DNA of 64,000 nucleotides. Origin: Rhynchopus sp. YZ270_cl-10. Lineage: Eukaryota; Euglenozoa; Diplonemea; Diplonemida; Diplonemidae. Positions 58,209-64,000 of the stretch are shown in pieces. The stretch spans positions 620,001 through 684,000 of the forward strand of contig OZ037845.1 of NCBI GenBank assembly GCA_964035575.1, read 5' to 3'. Within the stretch, counting starts at the first letter, position 1. Each line of letters opens with the position of its first letter. The notes beneath the pieces are model-generated. The model was not told where the DNA came from. It made no database searches and worked only from the letters and a program-made list of their open reading frames with translations. Both the position numbers and the translations under genes were made by a program.

Positions 58209-59528
58209 CTACGGCATGCTTGGTTGCCCATAACCCTCTCCCCCCCAATGGTGCTTAAATGCCGCAGACCCTCTCCCGGCGGCTTTCTGCATGAACCAGG
58301 CGCCACCACGTTCTCCAACTTCTGCAGTGTCATTCGTATTCATGCTATGTGACCTATGAAGGTTTTCTTCGGGTTGCTGTTCACGCTGATCCACAAGCTG
58401 CTCTGTAGGCTGTTCAGCTTGCGTCTCAGGTATGTTATAGTACGACTGAAACGGTGGGTCCGGCTGTGTCACATCCAACCCTCCCACAGCGTGAACACCC
58501 ATCTCTGCCACCTCTCCCCCAGCTTGAATAGACACCTCTGGTTGGGTATATTCTTGCTCCCCCTCCCACTCCGCTTGGATCGACATATCGGGGCGGTACT
58601 CTGTGTATGGTTGCTCCTCCGCTTCTGTCGGTTCTGCTTGGATTGATCTGTCTGGACGGTATGTATGCTTTGCCTCTCCTCCGTAATATTCTTCATCCTG
58701 CCACCCTTCTTCGCCTTGCATTGACATAGGGTGGTGCTCTGTTTGATCCGTTTCTGCCTCAGGTTGTAACTCCGCTTGGATTGATCTGTCTGGACGGTAT
58801 GTATGCTTTGCCTCTCCTCCGTAATATTCTTCATCCTGCCACCTTTCTTCGCCTTGCATTGCCATAGGGTGGTGCTCTGTTTGGTACGTTTCTGCCTCAG
58901 GTTCTAACTCCGCTTGGATTGATCGTGGACGGTACGTATCTTGCTCCCCTTGAATTGGATGATACTCAGAATCCTCTATATATCCCGCATCTCTACGAGT
59001 ATCTGATGCCTGGTGTAGGTCAAACCCATGAGAGTTGGGTGGGTATGTACCTTCCTCTTCGTCGTCTTGATCTGCCTGAATTGACATATCTGGTTGGTAC
59101 GCGTCTTCGTGGTAGTGTAGGACCTTAGCGTGCTGCTGTCGTGGTGCGTGGAATGCATTAGGTGAGGCAGCAGCGTTCGGTGCGGGGGGAGGTGAAATGA
59201 ACATTGCACGTACACTTTGTGCGAGGTTCGGTGCGCGGTCATCATGGGTGTATCCTGCAGAAGGCTGGGAAGGGGAGCGCGCTGTGCGATAGACTGCAGG
59301 CGTTGCAGGGTTGTGCGGGGAGGCGCTCTGATGGTGGTGTGCGCACCGTGGGTACCGTGTGTCCATTTCTGCCCGCATCACCTCCTCTTCCACAAGCCGT
59401 GCCACCCAGTCACGTTCCCAGCAACGTCCCATCTCTGCCCTCAACCGCGTACGCCCTTCTTCACTCCGAACAAGACGTGCTCTCCTCTTTGCCAACCACA
59501 CTGCATCCTCTTCTGATACAATGTTCAT
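58209..59528 (-). CDS. Hypothetical protein with SIQAE repeats
   Basis: 439 aa from ATG 59528 (MNIVSEEDAVWLAKRRARL). The N-terminal 60 residues are helical and charged. The rest is disordered and rich in Gln, Glu and Tyr. A motif of the form YRPD-SIQAE recurs at least six times, and a longer unit (HHPM-MQGEE-WQDEEYYGGEAKHT) occurs twice, a recent duplication of about 96 nt. No domain recognised. A hairpin-forming MITE lies about 85 bp upstream of the ATG. Confidence 0.7.
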   Translation of the reverse strand: MNIVSEEDAVWLAKRRARLVRSEEGRTRLRAEMGRCWERDWVARLVEEEVMRAEMDTRYPRCAHHHQSASPHNPATPAVYRTARSPSQPSAGYTHDDRAPNLAQSVRAMFISPPPAPNAAASPNAFHAPRQQHAKVLHYHEDAYQPDMSIQADQDDEEEGTYPPNSHGFDLHQASDTRRDAGYIEDSEYHPIQGEQDTYRPRSIQAELEPEAETYQTEHHPMAMQGEERWQDEEYYGGEAKHTYRPDRSIQAELQPEAETDQTEHHPMSMQGEEGWQDEEYYGGEAKHTYRPDRSIQAEPTEAEEQPYTEYRPDMSIQAEWEGEQEYTQPEVSIQAGGEVAEMGVHAVGGLDVTQPDPPFQSYYNIPETQAEQPTEQLVDQREQQPEENLHRSHSMNTNDTAEVGERGGAWFMQKAAGRGSAAFKHHWGGEGYGQPSMP

Positions 59529-59611
59529 AATGGGAGGAGAGGAGGGGTGTGCTAGGTGGAGGGAGATGAAGGAGAGGGGAGGGGATTGTTTTATTTTTGA
59601 AAACTTGGTAG

Positions 59612-59873
59612 TATTAGGTGTACACGACGGTGATGTAACGGGTGTTACAAGTGGAGTTACAAGTGAGTTACATGTAACTTTTGTTACATGTAACTCACTT
59701 GTAACCCACTTGTAACCCACCAGTTACAACCTGATTTTGCCTGTAATTCATGTATCCCACTTGTAACTCACTTGTAACTCACTTGTAACTCACTTGTAAC
59801 GGTTTTTCACTTGTAACGTTACAAGTAACTTCACTTGTAATGTACTGTACATCACCGTCGTGTAGCCACCCTA
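59612..59873. mobile_element. Hairpin-forming MITE upstream of 58209-59528
   Basis: Inverted ends TACACGACGGTGATGTA (59621-59637 and 59848-59864), possibly extending outward to a TAGGGTGGC-like terminus. The interior is built of GTAACTCACTT units. Bases of about 59640-59710 form a long hairpin around TTTT (GTTACATGTAAC arms). The target duplication is not certain. Confidence 0.7.
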
Positions 59874-60526
59874 GAGTGTGCTCCACTAACTATTTTTTGA
59901 TCAAATAGAAGTGGAATTCTATTATTTCAGGCACGATGTCGAGAGGAGAGGAGAGGGGAGGGGGGAGGGGGAGGGAAATGATTTCAGGGAAAATGGAATC
60001 GAGGCGTGCTGCGTTTTTTTTTTTAAAGGCTCGCGGAAATGGAGGGGGGTGGGGATATGAGCTTTCTATGGGGGTGCTTCTTTTGTGGGTCTGCATATGA
60101 CACAACTCTGCTAAGGTAGATCTTTCGAACAAAGGGTGAAACGAGAGGTGACGTGCCTCTGCAGGACGTCACTAAAAAGGATAAATAATACAAAACGGAG
60201 AGAGTTAGGGGCGACAGGTGGTAAGAAACCGAGATGACAAAGAAAGAAGAAAAAAAAAGGGATACTGTTGAAGAGCGGGGGGGTTAGTTCGATTTTCCTT
60301 TGTTAGGTGTCGCCACGTTTGGCATTGTTTTCAGGTCGTATGGAGGTGAATGAGCGACACGTAGGTGTAACATCGGAGTGACCACCTTTACCAGCGGTAA
60401 CCAACGTCTGACTGTGGATAATTCTTCATGTACTCGACCATGACCTCGCTTCATTACACCTCGCTTGCGGCAACGTATGGTGGCAGAGTACCTTCAGGTG
60501 TATCGTTGTGTCTGACTCCTGCAGCT
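59874..60526. other. Intergenic, 3' flank of Aat copy 1
   Basis: Bases of about 60390-60526 are repeated at 62660-62787. Within them CTCGACCATGACCTCGC (60433-60449) duplicates the last codons of the Aat gene. No gene. Confidence 0.6.
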
Positions 60527-61420
60527 TCACTCGACCATGACCTCGCCCAGAATGCACACCCTCCCCTCCCGACTCTTCTCCCATCGTGCAAGGTGCTCTG
60601 CACGTGAAATCACCACAGCACCGATCTCAGTCTTGTACCGCATCTGTCCCCTGTGCGGCGGGTGGCCAAGGTTCACAAAGTGCACACCCTTCCCCTGCAA
60701 GTGCTTCACCATCGCACAGAGCTGTATCTTCCCCGAGGAGGGATGCCCCTCTGTATCGCAGAAGCCCGTCAGTGATGTGTACACCATGCCCACTGCGTAG
60801 CCGATCTCACCGGCAACCAAGTTCCCAGTGGCTGTGTCCACAAGCTCCACGGTGTAGGGCTGGAACCACGACTTGGCAGGTGTGTCGACGTCGACCAGTA
60901 TACCGTCCCACACCTTTCGGAGCATCGCAAAGTAGCGTGGTCCCAGCCAGTTGTCAGTGTGGTGTTCGCAGATGCGCGACCACACTTCGTCACTCCGTGC
61001 GTTCACTGAAAGCTTATAGCGGTGCCGCCGCACCCGTTTGCGTACAGAACGACCCCAATGCAGGTTTTTGAAGTCAAGCACACAATATTCTTTCTGCATT
61101 TCTGGGATCAGATACACGGGCTCTTGCGCTATGCTGACGAAGCCGTAGTAGCACAGAAGGGCGTAGAATGTGGGCAGCCAGCAGGTCGAGTGGTAGTAAC
61201 TTGTTGTCATGTTGGCGACGATGTTGCCGCGCCAGACGGGGTCCAGGAGGCTGAGGGACCAGCGCCCAGCCTCCTGGAGCTGGTCGTCTGTGTAGTCCTC
61301 ATCCACGTAGCTGAGGAGGTACGCACGGATGCGGTTGCACAGCTCCTCCTCCTCCTGGTCCTCTTGGTCCTCCTCTTCATCCGACGGCACACGGTCCATT
61401 TGTACACACGCCTCTAACAC
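60527..61420 (-). CDS. aat: Leucyl/phenylalanyl-tRNA-protein transferase homologue, copy 1
   Basis: 297 aa from the first ATG, or 290 from MDRVPSDEEED. The acidic N-terminal extension is not shared with bacterial Aat. Core motifs follow the Aat fold: CWLPTFYALLCYYGF, NLHWGRSVRKRVRRHRYKL (bacterial LHVSRSLRKTLRR), SRICEHHTDNWLGPRYFAML (bacterial TWI..M..AY), GNLVAGEIGYAVGMVYTSLTGF (bacterial LVGGLYGV..G..F.GESMF) and HPSSGKIQLCAMVKHLQGKGVHFVNLG. The enzyme transfers Leu or Phe from tRNA to N-terminal Lys/Arg in bacterial N-degron pathways. The 3' three-quarters is almost identical to copy 2. Bacterial origin is inferred, but codon usage looks native. Confidence 0.82.
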   Translation of the reverse strand: MLEACVQMDRVPSDEEEDQEDQEEEELCNRIRAYLLSYVDEDYTDDQLQEAGRWSLSLLDPVWRGNIVANMTTSYYHSTCWLPTFYALLCYYGFVSIAQEPVYLIPEMQKEYCVLDFKNLHWGRSVRKRVRRHRYKLSVNARSDEVWSRICEHHTDNWLGPRYFAMLRKVWDGILVDVDTPAKSWFQPYTVELVDTATGNLVAGEIGYAVGMVYTSLTGFCDTEGHPSSGKIQLCAMVKHLQGKGVHFVNLGHPPHRGQMRYKTEIGAVVISRAEHLARWEKSREGRVCILGEVMVE

Positions 61421-61567
61421 ACACAGCCGCCCTCACCCCCCCAGAGGGCTGAACAGGGTTTATGGGGAGAGAGAGAAAGGGAAGTGGTGTGTAAAAAAAA
61501 GATGAATAGTTATTGATACAGGCTCCGAATGACCCACTGTACGATACCAGCAACAAAAAAGTTGACT

Positions 61568-61650
61568 TGAAATACAAATCCCTCTCATGACCGGCTGTAC
61601 CGGGGGGTGAACCCCACAACCATCCATTTCGTTTACATCTGATATGAAAA
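61568..61650. repeat. Dispersed repeat B, shortened copy upstream of Aat copy 1
   Basis: Begins GAAATACAAATCCCTCTCAT and retains CATTTCGTTTACATCTGATA. It starts about 150 bp upstream of the gene, the same placement as at TRM6. Confidence 0.65.
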
Positions 61651-62248
61651 AAAAGGGGGAGGGAAGTCTTTAGGAGAGCAAAGTCGTTTATATCGAAAAT
61701 GTGAAATTGAGAAAGAAAAGTGGAAAGCATAAGGTGAACAAATAAGGCGCAAACATCCTTGATAAGGGAAGAAGTGAGCAATATGCTGAATGCAGGGGAA
61801 TAAGATTTTTTTTTTTTTGAAAAAGATGAATGCGCCTCTCTGACACAATCATCTAAAAAACATCTGTTTCGGGGACGGGTGTGTAAGATAATGATTTGCC
61901 CAGAACCCCTTTTTGGGTGTGCCCCAATGCAAACACGGAGAAAGCTCACACTGTTCTCTTTGATTTAACTAACGCAACGATTTAGCACAAAAAAATATAA
62001 TAGGCTTAACAAACAGCTAGCAGGGATCGAATGGGTTACTTATGCTGGCAGGGGGGAGGCAGGAGGGGTTGCTTTAGGATACGAAAAGTATGTAAACTGA
62101 TGTCACATTATACCTTAATTCAGATTGCGATGCACAGCTGGACAATATATTTTCAAAGATTTGTTGCACATGGTGTAAACGACCTCTGGGGGATTAAGAC
62201 ACCATGCAATAAGTAAAATGTGAGGTCCAAAAACAAAGAAAAGCTTAT

Positions 62249-62285
62249 AAGATGGACCTAAGCCTCTCGTGCTTAGTCACCTTAT
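62249..62285. other. Small hairpin 3' of Aat copy 2
   Basis: GATGGAC, CTAAGC, loop CTCTCGT, GCTTAG, TCACCTT. Best-conserved member of the hairpin family. Confidence 0.45.
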
Positions 62286-62787
62286 CATACAAATGAAAGA
62301 GCCTCTCATGGGTGTCCACCTTAGCGCAACCTTCAAGGAAGGGCTAATGGCACAGATCTGCAATAACTCTGCTGTGAGACATGAGGGCAGGTTAGAACAC
62401 AGTGGTATGGCAAAGAAAACTTGAGTGAATGTGCTGAGGGAACGATCCTGAAGAACCCACACCCTGACAGAACAGTAGTAGTAGCCTGTACAGACAGGAA
62501 CTAACACTGAGGTAGTATAAAAGCAAATATATCCTTCGGCGTTCCGCTGTCTCGTAGTGTTCTTATTGGCCCGACAACGTTCGTTTTGGGTACGCACGCA
62601 GAGCACCATATGGATCCAATATCGACATGAGCTTCACTTTGCGGCAACCACGTATGGACCAACGTCTGACTGTGGATAATTCTTCATGTACTCGACCATG
62701 ACCTCGCTTCATTACACCCCGCTTGCGGCAACGTATGGACATGGCAGAGTACCTTCAGGTGTATCGTTGTGTCTGACTCCTTCAGCT

Positions 62788-63618
62788 TCACTCAACCATG
62801 ACCTCGCCCAGAATGCACACCCTCCCCTCCCGACTCTTCTCCCATCGTGCAAGGTGCTCTGCACGTGAAATCACCACAGCACCGATCTCAGTCTTGTACC
62901 GCATCTGTCCCCTGTGCGGTGGGTGGCCAAGGTTCACAAAGTGCACACCCTTCCCCTGCAAGTGCTTCACCATCGCACAGAGTTGTATCTTCCCCGAGGA
63001 GGGGTGCCCCTCTGTATCGCAGAAGCCCGTCAGTGATGTGTACACCATGCCCACTGCGTAGCCGATCTCACCGGCAACCAAGTTCCCAGTGGCTGTGTCC
63101 ACAAGCTCCACGGTGTAGGGCTGGAACCACGACTTGGCAGGTGTGTCGACGTCGACCAGTATACCGTCCCACACCTTTCGGAGCATCGCAAAGTAGCGTG
63201 GTCCCAGCCAGTTGTCAGTGTGGTGTTCGCAGATGCGTGACCACACTTCGTCACTCCGTGCGTTCACTGAAAGCTTATAGCGGTGCCGCCGCACCCGTTT
63301 GCGTACAGAACGACCCCAATGCAGGTTTTTGAAGTCAAGCACGCAATATTCTTTCTGCATTTCTGCAATCAGATACACGGGCTCTTGCGCTATGCTGACG
63401 AAGCCGTAGTAGCAGAAGAGGGCATAAAACTTTGGCAGCCAGCAGGTCGTGTAGTAGTACGTGGTTGCCAGGTCTGCTTCGATGCGGGCACGTGATGCAG
63501 GGTCCATCAGGGCACGTGCCCATCGACCTCCTTCACGCAACTGTTCATCCTCGACAGCATCCAACCGTATACGAGTACGTGTCAAGGTGCTCTGCTTCGA
63601 TGCCAAAGTGAAGCTCAT
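62788..63618 (-). CDS. aat: Leucyl/phenylalanyl-tRNA-protein transferase homologue, copy 2
   Basis: 276 aa. The first ~75 residues (MSFTLASKQSTLTRTR to TYYYTTCWLPKF) differ clearly from copy 1. From FVSIAQEPVYLI to the stop the two proteins are identical except one or two residues, and the identity runs on into the 3' flank. Same Aat motifs as copy 1 (LHWGRSVRKRVRRHRYKL, GEIGYAVGMVYTSLTGF). The sharp change in similarity points to gene conversion of the 3' part. The acidic N-terminal stretch of copy 1 is absent. Function as for copy 1; the differing N-termini could direct the two enzymes to different compartments, which is speculative. Confidence 0.8.
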   Translation of the reverse strand: MSFTLASKQSTLTRTRIRLDAVEDEQLREGGRWARALMDPASRARIEADLATTYYYTTCWLPKFYALFCYYGFVSIAQEPVYLIAEMQKEYCVLDFKNLHWGRSVRKRVRRHRYKLSVNARSDEVWSRICEHHTDNWLGPRYFAMLRKVWDGILVDVDTPAKSWFQPYTVELVDTATGNLVAGEIGYAVGMVYTSLTGFCDTEGHPSSGKIQLCAMVKHLQGKGVHFVNLGHPPHRGQMRYKTEIGAVVISRAEHLARWEKSREGRVCILGEVMVE

Positions 63619-64000
63619 CAGAGAAAAGTTGAAAGTGCAAACACCTCACCTCACCTCACCTCACCAGACACCAGGCAGACAACAAAGTGAAGGTATTAAT
63701 GCAGTCACCTCCGACTGACCCACCAGACAACAAATAAGGGGGCCCGTAATAAAATGTGTATCTGCGAAACTGCCCCTTTTGGTCCAGTTCTTTTCTCCCT
63801 GTCGGATGGTGGGTGGGTTTAGGGACGGAAAAATATGTACATAAAAAAGGTGGGAAAGGGGGGGGATCAATTTATCTACGTGTATTCTGCCTACCTCCCT
63901 GACGGAGGTTGTGGGTCGTGACCTCTCAACAGAGGCCAGAAGGGGGAGGGGGGTGGTGAAAGGTGGAAAGGTGGAAACCGGTAATTGGGAAGCGTGGGTG
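63619..64000. other. Right edge, no gene seen
   Basis: A short CCTCA repeat at about 63643-63664, then purine-rich sequence to the window end. Confidence 0.5.

Larger units (their letters stand above)
61421..62787. other. Intergenic between the two Aat genes
   Basis: Contains a shortened repeat B (61568-61650), a hairpin at 61824-61858 (AGATG/CATCT) and one at 62249-62285 (CTAAGC/GCTTAG, loop CTCTCGT). Bases 62660-62787 duplicate the 3' flank of copy 1. No gene seen. Confidence 0.55.

Noticed and set aside
58469-58834. Frame with MKNITEERQSIHTVQTDQSK repeats
   Set aside because: Alternate frame of the SIQAE repeats in 58209-59528, which has the longer frame and a proper start.

Overview
The window is nuclear DNA from a eukaryotic, most likely single-celled, organism that I cannot place in a lineage. 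It carries eukaryote-specific genes (ALYREF, MTFP1, TRM6, NAE1, DDX21). It has very short spliceosomal introns (47-111 nt, nearly all starting GTATG/GTATT and ending CAG). Genes are dense, with A/C-rich leaders before the start codon. Every host gene I can identify with confidence (about 17, over 64 kb) lies on the minus strand, a strand bias seen in kinetoplastids and dinoflagellates. Presence of cis-introns and the gene content do not settle the group.

Left third (1-25.7 kb), a repeat-rich accessory region. A tandem array of at least three copies of an RHS/Crinkler-type gene (coiled-coil exon 1, then a P-loop NTPase plus PD-(D/E)XK-like nuclease exon 2) is riddled with transposons. The outstanding element is an 8.2-kb LINE (12046-20230). 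It sits with 15-bp target-site duplications inside the intron of one RHS-like copy, in the opposite orientation. It combines a candidate HDV-like self-cleaving ribozyme at its exact 5' end, an ORF1 with an OTU cysteine-protease domain, a UGA-CGG stop in frame with ORF2, a 2A-like motif, an APE/EEP endonuclease, a reverse transcriptase and a C-terminal Cys/His-rich region ending in a PCNA-binding (PIP) box. Also present are an apparently whole Tc1/mariner DD37E transposon, a hAT-like non-autonomous element with an 8-bp duplication, a 1.1-kb palindromic TIR element and several MITEs.

Middle and right (25.8-64 kb), a one-way run of host genes. In order: ALYREF mRNA export adaptor; MTFP1 mitochondrial fission protein; TRM6 tRNA m1A58 methyltransferase subunit; NAE1 NEDD8-E1 subunit; two secreted Cys-rich repeat proteins (one with about 13 pacifastin-like domains); a disordered coiled-coil protein; three GSTs; a small chromodomain-like protein; an imine-reductase/hydroxyisobutyrate-dehydrogenase-like enzyme; DDX21 RNA helicase; a repeat-rich hypothetical protein; and two tandem leucyl/phenylalanyl-tRNA-protein transferase (Aat) homologues, a bacterial-type enzyme.

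The intergenic DNA is not featureless. A ~120-bp block recurs 80-125 bp upstream of three unrelated genes, a ~165-bp block recurs upstream of others, small hairpins recur near gene 3' ends, and one 154-nt stretch forms four consecutive hairpins.
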